Positions 1 to 11,625 of a DNA stretch of 64,000 nt are shown in pieces. The notes beneath the pieces were generated by a model, which did not search any database, was not told the DNA's origin, and saw only the letters and a list, made by a program, of their open reading frames with translations. The stretch's first letter is position 1. Every line of letters begins with the position of its first letter. The stretch is from Perkinsus olseni (Eukaryota > Perkinsozoa > Perkinsida > Perkinsidae): assembly GCA_013115135.1 (NCBI GenBank), contig JABANP010000067.1:1-64000 (forward strand). The letters run 5' to 3'. The position numbers and the translations under genes are program-made.

Positions 1-638
1 TGATCATCTACTCCCGTTGCATGTGGATCAGAGTGGGGCCTTCAAGGTTAGCGCGACGCGCCAGTGCCATCTTTCCCGATACGACGCGGGTGCAACTGAG
101 ACCTGAATCTCTCTGGGCCGCAGAGCGCGTTCCCATGTTTGTTACATCCTCGGCAATTGCCATGTACCACCGAGGGCTGGTCGAACAGGGATCTTCCGAT
201 TGATCTGGGAACGAGTCCCGTTTTGGCCCAACGAAATTAGCGGCTTACAACTGGTTGATCTCCCTGAGCTGCGTGTAATTTCTGACGCTATAACTACCAT
301 TTTGCGTCTATAGGTTTCCTAAGCATATAATGTCGCAAGTCTCAATGGCGAGCGGTGTTGAGAGTGGGTTAAAAGGCTAACCAGAGTTCGTCCGATTTAT
401 GCTCTTCTACAACAAAGGACGCGATGGCGAAGAGGTATAGCCCCAGCTTAGCCGCCGGTGGCGAGCCGCGACTTCTGCTGCACGGAGCCATTCAATTAAC
501 TAATCCTGAAACTCAGAATCGGTTCTGGAACTGCGCTTGACGTGGAAGAGAGTCGGGCCAGAGGCAGAGCGCAACAAGAGCTACCTGAGGCGTGTCAGAA
601 GAGCTGGCTTGTAGACGGTGATGCACTAACCCGGTAAA
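1..638. other. Left edge, no gene recognised
   Basis: Only short open frames without recognisable motifs are visible. A 27-bp stretch at 501-527 recurs with two mismatches at 62818-62844, so part of this segment may belong to a dispersed repeat. Confidence 0.4.
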
Positions 639-639
639 G

Positions 640-1395
640 TGAACTGGCTTCATGAAGACCCGATAAAGGGTGAGAACTCCTCACGGGAGAAGCGACTGCA
701 AGAAACTGGCGGGAGGAAGAGATATGAGCTCATTCCTGAAGACTTCAGCCTGAAGATGTGGAGACTCGAGGTGACGTCCCGGATGAGCCTTCGAGGCGTC
801 TCGGGTTTTCCCTCGCTATATCGCTCCGAGACCACAATCGTTTCCTCCGGTCGGCCCACTTTGCAATCCGTCGCCGAATTCAAAGAGATCACTCGTTCTC
901 TCGGTGAACTCGCCGGTCCTGCAGCCAGGAGAACGTTCGCGGTATCACTGATGCCGTTGAACTCCTTAGAGTGTCCATTGATAAGCCGGTGAAGATAGAG
1001 GCAGAAATCGCCACACCGCATGGGCATTCCTGAAAGTCAACCTGAAGTTCACGATTACCAAATGGAAGCGGAAGGCTAAGATAGGTGGCAAACGGTTGAG
1101 GCGGCAGACGGAAGAGACCACTACGGGCTTCGTACCGCTGAGCCGAGTCATGGAGAGCCTTCCGATTGAATACCGCCTCCTTGAGTGAAGATGACCGCAA
1201 GGCCGCACTCATGACAGCATCAATCGTTCGGCAACTTCTTTGCGCGGTCTTGTTTTGGACACCACTCACTGTTCAGCCATTCGAGTGACGATGAAACTAT
1301 GCTGCGCTACGGTGAGCCGGAAAATGGCAGAGCACCCCACGCTGTGCAGTTGCTCCGCGATGGTATCTCGCTTATGAAGGGGATCCGCATTGACT
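640..1395 (+). pseudogene. Broken copy A of an unrecognised gene family
   Basis: Translated segments match, in the same order, segments of the copy at 2256-3277. Near 1035 both copies read LKVN followed by a hydrophobic residue pattern; near 1110 TTGFVPLSR corresponds to INTGFIGLTE of copy B; near 1300 LRYGEPENGRAPHAVQLLRD corresponds to VRYGKG and APYAVELLRH of copy B. In copy A these pieces lie in different frames with stops between them. No intron borders clearly reconcile the frames. I infer a decayed paralogue, though a multi-intron gene cannot be excluded. The family is not recognised and no function is proposed. Confidence 0.4.
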
Positions 1396-2255
1396 AGGCA
1401 TGTTGTTCTTGGCATCCGCTGTCTGCGTTGACAAACGGCCACTCGGGGCCAGGAAGTTGAATATGGGGACGCTCAGTAACTGATTCTTGAATCCCTGTGA
1501 ATCGATTCTGTAATCGCGAATTAGTGTAGAAATTGATTCCAGAATCGATGCTGAGCATCAGAATTGGTTTACTGAACAGAGGGCATGTTGGGCATTTTTC
1601 GAGTTTTCTGGGCTGAGCTGCCGTCGCGCCATCTCAGCCGGGAATTGCAGTTGTCTTAGTGGAGATCAAACTGGCAGGGTCATCGGTCATTTGCGAAGAG
1701 GATTCCAGCCTTGGTGAAATCAATAGCCCCCATGCAGTCTCCTATTATTGGGCGCCGCTCGGTTGGCCCTCGTTGGCGGTACCATCTTTCGTTCAAATCA
1801 CAGCTCTAGTGATACGGTGGAGCACTCGAGTTGAGCAGCTCAGCGGCACTCCAGCGAACTCTCTTTCCAACTCTTTTATCTTCCTCCTTTCGGGGGTCGT
1901 CACGGTAGAGACCTGATTCGGGGCATCAGCTCTAGAAAAGGCCTCGAAGGCTGCTCATTCTCTCCGGACCGTTTTCAAGCACCTAGTTTCTCCACCATTG
2001 CGTTGCTTAAAAAGGAATATGCAAAACCCTCTGGGATACTCGAAACTCGCTGTGGGCGTCGTTTGATGTACCCATAGTTTATCGGCATGCACGTGCGCCC
2101 CTTTTAAAAATCCTTTTATTTCTCGCCTTCTTCCGTATATTACCTCGACCAGGAAGACGTGGTTAACTGTACCATATTCGGTCTGATGTATAAAGGAACA
2201 TCTCAATTGATGTGCTTCTCTTGGTAGGGAAATCCTTCCGAATATTGTTTCTGGC
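1396..2255. other. Spacer between the two family copies
   Basis: No convincing coding region. Around 1482-1511 there is a third, weaker copy of the sequence shared by 501-527 and 62818-62844, ending in the same AATCGATTCTG. The open frames at 1659-1916 (+) and 1955-2206 (-) show no family signature. Confidence 0.3.
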
Positions 2256-3277
2256 GTGACCCCTCACAATGTTTATCCTCTGTGCCATGCTCGTGTTGGT
2301 TGTCGCCCGACCTCGACGCCTGTTTTTGATGGTGACAGCAAGCGTTGTCACTCAAAGGAGAAGTTCCCCTTCCCAGTGTTACCGATACACACATTCTGTG
2401 TCGAAACCAAGGAGGTCGATGATGATAAGTGGGTGGCTCGGTTCACGTACTCACTCACGAGCAATCCGACTCTTCACAAGGAGAGCCCGACCATCCCGAT
2501 GAAGACCGTTCGCCGCGGGAAAGAAGATAATGCCGAGCAGATAACGGTGGATACCTCCAGGCTCCCAGTGAAGGATATAGTTGACGCTGTGAAGTGGTGC
2601 TATCAACTCAGCAAGGACTTCGGCAAGGCTAAGGCGGTCACTCTGACTAGCATATCTCTGTACGTAACGCCTGAGGAGGATGATGTTACCTTTGAAGCTC
2701 GGGCACGCGGACGATCTCACGTCCTTGGTACTCAGTCCACCGGGCAGCAGGCCCTCTGTCCCTAACTACGATTCGGCGAGAAATGGATGGGGCTCCCTTT
2801 GTCACGCGCAAACGCAAGAGATCTGTCCTGGAGGAGTCACCCAGCGCAAAGTCGTTCCGGAAGCCTGACGATCTGACCGACCTTTCCCTTGGTGAATCTG
2901 TTTACACCAACTCGTCGGGAATAACACCGAAAGTGCGGGCTGAAATTATTCGCTCTCTTTGAGGGGACCCTTAAAGTGAATATAGGTTTCGCGATCCTTG
3001 AGGATGGCAAGCCGGAGGAGATCAATACTGGGTTCATCGGGTTGACTGAATCCTGGAGGGCCTTTCGTCTGACACCTCCTCTCCTGGAGTGTTGACGACC
3101 GGAGGGAAGCTGAGGACAGCATTAAGCACTTAAAAACGTCCTTGCTGGCATTGATCTCGATACCATCAGCATCGAGCCACTTGGAGATGAGAAGATCATC
3201 GTACGGTATGGAAAGGGTTGGCAGGTGGCAAGGCCCCCTATGCTGTCGAGTTGCTCCGTCACTCGAAGTTGGTGTGA
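2256..3277 (+). CDS. Unrecognised multi-exon protein, copy B of the family
   Basis: A 169-residue open frame starts at 2256. From about residue 39 it reads as well-formed protein (HTFCVETKEVDDDKWVARFT, later TLTSISLYVTPEEDD). A second coding stretch at 2783-2960 is basic then acidic (TRKRKRSVLEESPSAKSF), reminiscent of a nuclear localisation signal. Further stretches follow at 2955-3095 and 3145-3277, ending at a TGA at 3275-3277. Frame changes near 2958 and 3225 lack obvious introns, so either short introns are missed or the copy is also damaged. Homology to 640-1395 covers the C-terminal half. Function unknown; start and exon borders are approximate. Confidence 0.4.
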
Positions 3278-4381
3278 AGTATAGTTGTCTTGTTGACTGG
3301 GAATGCTGTTGTTATTATTGCTGTTGCTGCGTTAAGTGGTTTGTCTTCGCTAAATTATTTAGCAAAGATAAATAATTTTCGGACTCCAAACGATATTGAG
3401 CCTGAATATCGCGATACCGGTTGAGCCTCTCCCAAGCTCAGCATCTACAGAAGGATGTCAGCTGCACGTGTACTTAACTTGTTGTTTCTGGAACTTCTTC
3501 TGGAGCTTTTCCTCTGCGGGGAATGAGGACCGATCGGGTTGATGATCAGCAACCCTGAGCCTTGAACTCAATGCGCCTCGGTATTTCCCTCTGTCTCGTG
3601 AAGGAACTCGCGATCCTGGCGGCTGAGCAACAGAGCTGCCAGCAACGGGGAATGACTGATCCATCTCAAATAGGTGTGAGGGGTTGACTGTGGTAAATGT
3701 CACATCTACGACAGTCCTTCCTCTTCGTGGTGGTCCTAAATCGACGGTCCACATCGCGCACCGAAGAGGTGTGAATAGGTTTCATAAAAATCTCAATGGA
3801 TTCCGAAGGGAATGAGCCGTTGTTGATATCAATAGCAGGGCTACACTGAGCGTACGGTCTTCCCCTCAACACGAGAAGGCAGGCTTGAGGTTTTCATCAC
3901 GTGCTCCTCCTGCTATGACAGATAGGCTCTACATCAATCCCTGTCTCGGTCTGTTCCACTGCCCTCCTCGCCGCTGCCGAGTTGGACGCTGGTCAGAAAG
4001 TCAGCTATTGCGCCTGGTAGAGAGTACTCTGCTGCTAGGCCCCGCTGAGCCATCACCGATAGAACTGCCCCCAGCAAGGTGGCCTAGCACATCAGATCTG
4101 TCTTGACTTCCTTTTCGGACTGGATGGGCCTACCTCCCCAAAGCCACGTCGAGCAGGGCGTCGAATTGGTCGGCTGAGGGGCGGCGTGAGAGAGGATGCT
4201 GGTGACGGCGGACAAGGCAATCCCTTTGTTTGCTCACCGTCCGCTGCTAGGCACGGGTGCCTCGCCGGAAGATACTCATGGTCAAGACTTGGGGCACTAC
4301 GCTGATAGGTCTTGAAAGTAAGATGGACTGACTGCCACTGGCTGCCACTCCGGCGAGTAGGTGAGACTTCGATGGTGGTTG
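3278..4381. other. Region without a firm gene
   Basis: The minus strand carries open frames at 3458-3754 (98 aa) and 3666-3872 (68 aa) whose overlap could be one protein interrupted by a frame change near 3760, but no family is recognisable. A short perfect inverted repeat GCTAAATTATTTAGC lies at about 3349-3363. The segment just before 4382 may hold the first exon of the BT1-family transporter. Confidence 0.3.
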
Positions 4382-6716
4382 ATGATGTACACGACCTTCA
4401 CAGAGGGCCTCGAGGAAGGACTCCAGCCCAACGTAGATACCCATATCAAGTTTCTGTCCTTATATCCAACCGACAGGTCGTCTACTACATGAAGGAGGAC
4501 CTGCTGATGTCCCCGGCCACGTCGGCTCTCGTCTGGGGAATCAGCCGGATTCCTTGGCTGCTGAAACCGCTATTAGCGTGAGTGTTAACCGCCATAGATG
4601 GACGACGTAATCCTGAGTCTTCTGATAAAGTCATTTACTAGCGTGAAGCTGGGTTGGGGTTCCGCAGATCGGCACAGTTCTCGCCAGCAGATTTCAATTA
4701 ACGCCTAGAATGCCTCTCTCGTTTCCGGTGGAGCATCTTACATGCAGCTGAGGTCGGAGGTCGAGATCTTTGATAGGTTCACATCAGACTCTATCCCGAT
4801 CTTCGGATACCGTCGCAAGCCCCACCTTATTGGCTCTGCTGGGGTCCATGTCCGTAGGAAGATTCCATACCATTCCTTGGGAATGCCCCCTAAAAATCAG
4901 TATCCCTCGGCCTGTTGAGCTCTTGTCACGCCCCCCGCACAGCATCGTGCTGCCCCTTGCTGTGCTTGAGCTTGCGATCGACCGTACGAGCATGGACCGC
5001 CGCAATAAGCCAGGCTATTCTGGTGAGGGCGCCTCGCGTGGTTACTTCGACGGAAATTTTCGGAAATTCCCGGAGGTGCTCGTGTGTAGGTTGAAGACAA
5101 CCAGGGTGGAGGTAGGGAGGCTATCAACAACATCGTAGCGGATTTCTTCTGGGTCCGCGCGGTTGGTATCGTTATCTCCAGCTACGGCACAGGACTGCTC
5201 TTTGGAGGTCTTCAAACCGCATGTGTAAGGAAGTTCTCATCTCCAGTAGCTGTTAGCCATTCGCAGCTCGAGATGTCTTTTTGTTAACAACGTTACTAAG
5301 GTTATTGTACGCTTCACGACCATACTTATCAACGTTATCCAGGTTTTCATACAGTTTACAACCATAGCTCCAATCATTGTTATGGTCAGTGAGATTCTAT
5401 CTTAAACTATACTGGTAAGGTCATTTTCAGCGTCCAACTGGGCGATGGTTTCATAGTTGCACACTTGCGCAACCACAGTGGCACTGAGTACCGATACGTT
5501 GTCTCCTTCAGGGTCTTCGTCCTCTTCGGTATCTTCCCGGCCACCACATGCATCACGACCTGGTTTATGCATGAGGAGCCAGTCCACGTCGGCCGAGGAG
5601 GTGTGCGCTGTCTGCTTCATGCTGTTGTGTGGTAATTCTCTCGGAAGGTGTCGAGAGAGGCCTTCAAGTGGATGCCTCGGACGCCCCCTCGTTCGGTGAT
5701 CACTTGAATAAGCAGTACAACGAAGTCGCGGCAGCCTTGGTGAGTCCTCATACCACAATTCCACCGAATCACGATTCACTTTAGGGCACCAACAGCACCC
5801 CTCACTGCAAGCCTTGTGTACTTCTTTTTCTACATGTCCGGCCCTAACTACGACCAAGCCCTCTACCATTACTATATCGACAAGTTGGGCTTCTCTCCCG
5901 AGATCATGGGGCAAGTTCAGATGTTCAAGGGAACGGCACGGCTGACCGGTGAGTCTCCTCCTGGCTTTGGCGAGGTTGAGCAGGGAAAAATCGCACGAAA
6001 TTTTTCGACGATGCACCTTCGAGCCAGAGAATACCTCCTGCGCTTCTGAGGAAGTCAAGAAATATCGTATTCTCAATTTGCGTGCTATTTTTGGAGCGCA
6101 CAAATGGGTCGCGGGTTCGAGTACTGGTATGGACCTTTATCTGGCAGCCGTCGAGGCGCGGCCTCTTCGCCTTTCCTTTGTAGGTCCCTTGCTCTACAAG
6201 TTCTTCCTCTCTCGAGTATCTTTCAAGAGCTTAGTAGAAGGCTTAACGGTCGTCAGCTTGCCGCTGTACGCTCTGACCCTCACTTGTTTTGTGCAATGAT
6301 CAACCTTAGATACATGCTACCAGCTCTCCTCACAACTGGCATCAGCCGTCAGCTCGGCATCCCCTGACGCGGCATTCGCTATTTCCGGTGAATACGTCAG
6401 AGAAGCTGTCCTGTGAGTTTACAATGAGAGCCTTCAGTGAATCGGCGATGACAGGAACGTCCAAGTGCTGCCTCCGATCGCTCTGGCGACTAAGTTGGCG
6501 CCAGTCGGGCTGGAAGGGACCCTGTTCTCTGTTCACTACTGTTCAGAACCTTTCAGCGGGCACTTCGAGGCTGACCTCGTGTAAGGGAGTATCGCTGCCC
6601 TTGTCCGTACCGGGAGCTCTCGATTTCCAGCGGCTGCGATAGCGATGTTTGGGGTTGATTCTCCTGAGTTCAAAGGCATCACTGCGCTGATCTTGTTCTG
6701 CGGCATGAGTCTTTAG
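4382..6716 (+). CDS. BT1-family (folate/biopterin transporter-like) membrane protein, multi-exon
   Basis: Exon pieces match the BT1/folate-biopterin transporter family of the major facilitator superfamily in order. These are TEGLEEGLQPN near 4400; YYMKEDLLMSPATSALVWGI and PWLLKPLL near 4490-4575; SDSIPIFGYRRKPHL near 4790; a hydrophobic exon around 5480-5580; FYMSGPNYDQALYHYYIDKL near 5830; LLYKFFLSRVSFKSL near 6190; SPDAAFAISGEYVREAVL near 6352-6412; LPPIALATKLAPVGLEGTLF near 6460; and a final hydrophobic exon ending in TAG at 6714-6716. Short GT-AG introns explain the frame changes, for example 4432-4475 and 6413-6450. The family's SDS-FGYRRKP and P-G-EGTLF signatures are present, so the protein is probably a functional multi-pass transporter at the plasma or an internal membrane. 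Substrate cannot be read from sequence. The true start may lie slightly upstream. Confidence 0.75.
5402..5470. repeat. Dispersed repeat copy in a BT1 intron
   Basis: The stretch from GTGAGATTCTATCTTAAACT (about 5390) to TTGCGCAACC (5471) resembles 16708-16800, inside an IFT144 intron. A weaker copy lies at 4612-4690. All three sit in introns. Confidence 0.45.
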
Positions 6717-7079
6717 CGCCTCTACCGGTGAGCTGGACGGGTCAGTCTGCTGGGTTATTATGATGCCTGCTGATTCACTGGTTGCCGACGGTGCTTGGAC
6801 TGAGCGAATATTGCTGTTGTGGCATTGGGGAACGATGACCAGGCCACCTTGATAGTATTATGAGGAGTGGTACTCTCCTGGACAAATCAAAACCGTTGTA
6901 TTGCTGCGCTACGCTTGGTTGGCCAACCTCGACTTGGAGAGGAACGAATCCGGAAAGTATATAATAAATTAGAATGAATTAGAATTTCTAATCCTTGTAG
7001 ACGATTTCCCGATGAAATAAAGCTTTCTCGATCGATACAAAAATATCGGCAGGTCGTCGGCAGATTCTATCAGCTATTC
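6717..7079. other. Intergenic, AT-richer around 6950-7000
   Basis: No coding signature. Contains a short direct repeat of AGAATGAATTAGAATT type near 6970 and an AATAAA-like stretch near 7016. It separates the BT1 gene from the next coding-like segments. Confidence 0.3.
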
Positions 7080-8249
7080 CCGAGGAGGAAGATGCTGTGG
7101 AAGAGCCCACGCTTCGGGTGATGGAGGTGAGAGAAAATCGAACCGGAGAGTAAGCCTAGCAAGGCCGGAAGACTCTGGTCAGTCCTCTTGTCTTATATTC
7201 CTCAGAAGTACAGCTATTCCGTCGCCCGTGACGGGAGTTGCAGAAGTTGTTTCTGACGAGGTCAGCAGCATGGTGAGAGGTCCCGGGTTCGATTCGAGGG
7301 TGGGGCATGTTCGGTGTACTTAGGACTCAGCGATCAGTGTGCTCTCACCTTTGGGGCAGGGGAGACGCCTTAGTGGTGTTTGACCGAACGCGGAAAGATG
7401 TGCGGCGACCATGCTACACGTCATGATTTGGCCTCATCAAATCAGTCTGACTTGAGTTCCGACTTTTCATTAATATTGTGAACTTCACAAGCAGTCGCTC
7501 TTGGGACTCCCCCAGGAGGCTCTGAAGGGTCCGGAGCTCCCGGACTGATTTTACTGGAATGCTACCGTCGCTTCGTGATCTTATCGAAAAGAAGTATTCA
7601 AGAGAGTGGCAAGAACGAATGGTTCGCCTTCAATGTTATCGACACCAGAAGGCGGTCGGTGGGACGAGGGGTGGAGTTGAGCTCTGAGAGCCCAAACCTC
7701 CGGCCACAGGGCGGCGCTCCGCTGCCAGCGGACTTGCCATCTACCGTTTTCCACTCATCGACGTAGGGGCACGGTTGCCAGCTCTTCTCCTTCCTATGAG
7801 GATTCCCGCTGCGATGAGTCAGATGTCTCCGTCGGGCTGAGACCTCGCTTGGCATGTCGCTCGAACTTGCGTCTTTCCGACCCTAATTTCGATCTCACCC
7901 TGAGACTTGCGGAATTCCTGCCGAGATCGAAGCTCAGGGAGGTTCATCCTATGAGACTAGCGTACTGTGATACGTGAAGCTTGCACCAGATTAGTAATCG
8001 ACGTTAAATAGATTTCGCTGTTCTCAAGGACAAGATAGACAAGGAGAAAGAGCGAGCTGCGAGCTGGCAGGCTCATAGCGAGCCTCCCCGCGCAGCTCCG
8101 TATGCTACATGCTATCCTAGCACTGCCAGAGCTGGAATGCTCAGCTTGCCTGTCATGGAGTGGTCATCTAAGGCCGAGTGTCGGGCCCTGACTCTCGAGG
8201 GGTCCCTTCGAGGGGATCGGAGGCCTCGCAGAAAAAGCTGCATTCGATG
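7080..8249 (+). CDS. Possible multi-exon gene, product not recognised
   Basis: Several stretches on the + strand read like protein and could be joined by introns: PEEEDAVEEPTLRVMEV near 7081; VVSDEVSSM near 7245, followed by a GTGAGA donor; LIEKKYSREWQERMVRLQCY near 7575; and an 80-residue open stretch beginning FAVLKDKIDKEKERAASWQA near 8027 and closing at a TGA at 8247-8249. The charged composition suggests helical or coiled segments. No family is recognised and the joins are not proven, so this is a tentative locus. The intron after VVSDEVSSM contains a tRNA B-box-like sequence. Confidence 0.3.
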
Positions 8250-8402
8250 ATTCCATTAGAGTGCGGATGGATTTGCTCACTAGTTATGAGTCACAGCGAT
8301 CCATAGCATAGGAACCTCAACTCAAGTATCTCGAGTTCGGTGGATTCCGAATCTCTTGTCCGTTATGTGATTCTTCCCAGTTGTGCATTTGAATAGTTCT
8401 CA

Positions 8403-9233
8403 ATGCAGTTGCTCGGCCTTCACTCATCCGCGGCCATCATTCTGGCTCCTGAGATTGTGGGCGGGACGACGAATTGGGGAGGCCCGTATGCGGCTTTGGT
8501 GGACTTTGTGTTCGAGGGTCATGTCGATAGTGGGAAATACAGGAGTACCGGCAAGTGCGATGAGATACGCGATATTGGCGAGGTCGACATGGAGATCATG
8601 ACGAAAGAGGATGGGCGGCAGGCAGGTCGTTTGACCGCGAGGAGCATCAATGGTACGGTCATCGCAAGCATGCAAGGCGCGGTCCCCTTGGCATGGTACC
8701 ATCCTAGAGTCACTGCGCGGAATCTACACGTCGGAAACACGACAACGACGACGACGGTCCGAAACTCGGGGTGCTTCCGCTTCTATGAGGGTGTCGAAAG
8801 CGGCGGGCTTTCAATCTATGCGGATTGGTTCGTGAGAGATGTCTATGCCTCTCAGGAATTGGGCGACCCTGGCCCGGCACCCCATCGTCAGCTTTTCTTC
8901 CGCCAAAAGCGCGAGAGCAAGGATTTGGTGCTTTTGATGTTCCCTGAGAGGGTTAGGGTCGTATATCAAGAGGGCGAGATGCGGATTCCCGCTGATACCT
9001 GTCGTTGGCAGGCGCCATCGCAGACTGTCCCAAACGCCGGACCATCCCCCCTCCGAAGCGTGGGGCGTCCGATGCTCATCAAGAGACAGCGAAGAAGCAG
9101 CGCTTGGATACAGAATGATTTTTATCACCTACCGCCCATCCACGTCACGCTGATAGCTCTTTCAATCTTCGTTTTCTGGTCTTCTGCTGTCCCTGCTGGC
9201 GATGGTCATGATGTTCGTGGTGATCAATGTTAA
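8403..9233 (+). CDS. Hypothetical intronless protein with hydrophobic C-terminus
   Basis: A single 276-residue frame with even codon use and no recognisable domain. The first 20 residues (MQLLGLHSSAAIILAPEIVG) could act as a signal peptide. The middle is rich in charged residues and contains a short Thr run (residues about 112-117). Near the C-terminus a hydrophobic stretch, HVTLIALSIFVFWSSAVPA, could be a membrane anchor. One reading is a type I membrane protein or lipid-anchored secreted protein. It lies downstream, same strand, of the tentative gene at 7080-8249. A 72-aa frame overlapping its start is a shadow. Confidence 0.6.
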   Translation: MQLLGLHSSAAIILAPEIVGGTTNWGGPYAALVDFVFEGHVDSGKYRSTGKCDEIRDIGEVDMEIMTKEDGRQAGRLTARSINGTVIASMQGAVPLAWYHPRVTARNLHVGNTTTTTTVRNSGCFRFYEGVESGGLSIYADWFVRDVYASQELGDPGPAPHRQLFFRQKRESKDLVLLMFPERVRVVYQEGEMRIPADTCRWQAPSQTVPNAGPSPLRSVGRPMLIKRQRRSSAWIQNDFYHLPPIHVTLIALSIFVFWSSAVPAGDGHDVRGDQC

Positions 9234-9630
9234 TTTATCACAATGACGACGAAATTTTGATGTTGATTTCCTCCCCATCACTCATCGTCATGGATGTAGA
9301 GGTGTCGTTACTGCTGTGTTACTGCGTTTAGTCGGGGCAGATGTTTAGCGGTTCGTCGGCGTGTAATTTTCCTTTCGCAGGTCGAGCTCCTCTTGCCCAG
9401 GCAATCATGCGATTGTACTGTGAATATATCCTATTTCAAATCATCTGGCTTTTGTCAGTCGAGTCATGTGATACGGTTTTGTGTTGCTGGATAAATGGAG
9501 TGAAAAGTTAAAGTTGTCGAAATTCTGAGAATTCCGAGTGGCGCCCTCGGTATCCTTTGGGACGGCTGGCTGCGGACCCGCCCGAGTTGATGAGACTGAG
9601 AGTTTTTCGATGAGTATTATTCCGTATGTA
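9234..9630. other. Intergenic region
   Basis: No coding signature on the + strand. The minus-strand 66-residue frame at 9441-9641 has no family features and is probably chance. Confidence 0.3.
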
Positions 9631-9652
9631 ATCCGTGGCAATTTTGGCTCAA
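9631..9652 (+). other. Spliced-leader-like 22-mer
   Basis: Positions 9631-9652 match the dinoflagellate/Perkinsus trans-spliced leader consensus (DCCGTAGCCATTTTGGCTCAAG, recalled) at 20 of 22 positions, including the unbroken 3' block ATTTTGGCTCAAG. It is followed by ACCTTAG rather than a GT donor, so this is not an intact SL RNA gene. A relic from reinsertion of a trans-spliced mRNA, or a diverged SL pseudogene, would fit. No convincing gene starts directly downstream. Confidence 0.45.
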
Positions 9653-9736
9653 GACCTTAGTTGGATTTTGCGTTTCTCCGATTAAGACCTGACATCCTTT
9701 GGTCCACAGGAGAGTTAAGTGAGAACATCAGACCGT

Positions 9737-9900
9737 GATCATACCTTTTACCAATAGTTGGTCCACAAGTGATCATGCCTTTTGCCAATAGTTGGTGCAC
9801 AAGGGATCATGCCTTTTGCCAATAGTTGGTCCACAAGGGATCATGCCTTTTGCCAATAGTTGGTCCACAAGGGATCATGCCTTTTGCCAATAGTTGGTCC
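9737..9900. repeat. 34-bp tandem repeat (minisatellite)
   Basis: Four complete 34-bp units start at 9760, 9794, 9828 and 9862, preceded by a partial variant unit at 9737-9759 and followed by 5 bases of a sixth. The unit begins GGTCCACAAGGGATCATGCC. The units differ at only one or two bases, so the array is young or homogenised. There are no unique spacers, so it is not a CRISPR array. Confidence 0.95.
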
Positions 9901-10253
9901 TCTAGAACGGTCGAGGTTTTCAGGACGGTTTTATGCGCTTAATCGAGAAAATGCTGAGTGAAAATAAGCAAGCGTTATGTCTGAGACGAAAGATTATCCT
10001 TGTTCTCATCGCCATTGTATGATCGAGTCACTCCAATGGTATATTCCCCTTCTTCTTCGTGCCCAACATGCTGCGCTATAGCCGATAGTTGTTTTGCATT
10101 ACTTCTGTATGAAGAGCACTAGTACACGGAATGCAAACTACTATCCTGCGAAGTTGGGCATTCTTTCCTGTCATCCCGAGCTGGTTGAAGGACACCGGCA
10201 AGTTGTGTGGCAGTTGTTAATTCTCGGGGCTCTCTGAGGTGAGCAAGGAGCGT
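9901..10253. other. Intergenic region
   Basis: No gene seen. Confidence 0.3.
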
Positions 10254-10705
10254 TCAAATCTTTCTCGATGTACCCGTGGTCTCTCCTCGTAGACGATGCC
10301 GCTCCGATGACCTGCGTCCCTCAATTCCCCAATTGACATGATATGAAATAAAGCGGAGTCTCCAGCGGAGATCTGTGATTGTATCTCCGCTGCGGCAGGA
10401 GTGAGCGATTTTCCCAGAAGTCTTTACTGGCCTGCCCAGTGTTATGAGTGGGTCCAGGTGAAGCATACTGTTTGTTTGTCAAAAGTTTCACCGTGGTAGG
10501 TCGGATGTTCTTTGACGAGAATCCGACTGCTGGTGTTGACAAGCGGCTTTCCCTCGGCGTCACGATCTATTCGAGCGTGGTTGAGTGTTGGGATGCAACT
10601 TCCTGGAGGCCACCGAGTCGCGCATGAAAATCTAGCGGTACCGGAATGGGAAGAATGCTCAAGCCCGCAGAATGACTGCTGTGCTTTAGTCTCTGTGGCC
10701 ATCAT
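10254..10705 (-). CDS. Possible small protein-coding locus, unrecognised
   Basis: Minus-strand frames of 87 residues (10442-10705, beginning MMATETKAQQSF) and 70 residues (10254-10466) overlap slightly and could be two parts of one gene. The first contains EGKPLVNTSSRILVKEHPTY, which reads like protein, but no domain is recognised and the + strand of the same stretch is also open. Low confidence. Confidence 0.2.
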
Positions 10706-11625
10706 TGTCTGATGTTCTCTACTCCCGTATGATATATGATTGTTTCCTATCGAATAGAATTAATTAGTCGAACTGTGTAGTAAATTATTGAGATTCTATA
10801 GCGTAATCTGGAACGCATACTCGTGCAAGGCGCGGAATGACGTAAGACGATAACCTGAGACAAAATTAGTCTCAGATAACCGTCTGACGGCGTTATTTCA
10901 GGCGTTATCGGCGCATAACAGGGCTCGAACTTCTGGGCGACATTTCAACCTGCGATTGTGCCGCAATCATTGTGGGCAATGTAGGCCTTCTATCGTAGTT
11001 GTTATCTGCGCTCCCAAGGTGGACCGAAGGAGATTGCTGTATTTAACGCTCGGCATCACATCACGAATGCATGCCCGTTCGTGTATTATTATCCAACCAA
11101 GTCAACACTAGCATGTTCAAGTGAAGCTATCATGATTCAACCAGGTGAGCTGAGCGCACCTGGTAGCGCCAGGCGGCCGGAGCCATAGTGTTGTTACTGC
11201 TGACGAAGTTGTTATGAGGACAAGAATGTCAAAGTAACGGAACCTGCCCTCGATAGGGAAAAAGTCTCAAGCCCTGAGAGCTTCAAAGAAGCCCCAGCAC
11301 TGAGTGTTCCACGCTCACAACAGCTTCTAAAGACAAGGCTCTACATCGTGACGAACATCACGTCAAGAAAGCAGTACAGCGTACCACTCTGAGAGTGCCA
11401 ACTCCGGTACTGTAACGGCCTTGTCGTCAAGAAATCGAGCAAGAGCCGCCGTGACTTGTGGTGTAATGCAACAAGTTATAATGAGATGCTTGTACGTGCT
11501 GCAGATGACCTTGGCACTGTGCTTGTCATCATACGCTGTGATTTACGGCACAGACTGAGCCAAAGACAGAATTGTTCTCATGTACACCCACTGAATGCAG
11601 CAGCATCACGGCTATATGATAAGAA
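10706..11625. other. Intergenic region
   Basis: No gene seen. A 15-bp inverted repeat-like stretch (GAGACAAAATTAGTCTCAG) sits at about 10857-10875, followed by alternating CGTTAT/GCGTTAT words. Confidence 0.3.

Noticed and set aside
5402..6103. 233-residue minus-strand open frame
   Set aside because: It lies antisense to BT1 transporter exons that show family motifs; its own translation has no domain.
9737..9900. CRISPR-like array
   Set aside because: The 34-bp units are directly adjacent without spacers, and the genome is eukaryotic.
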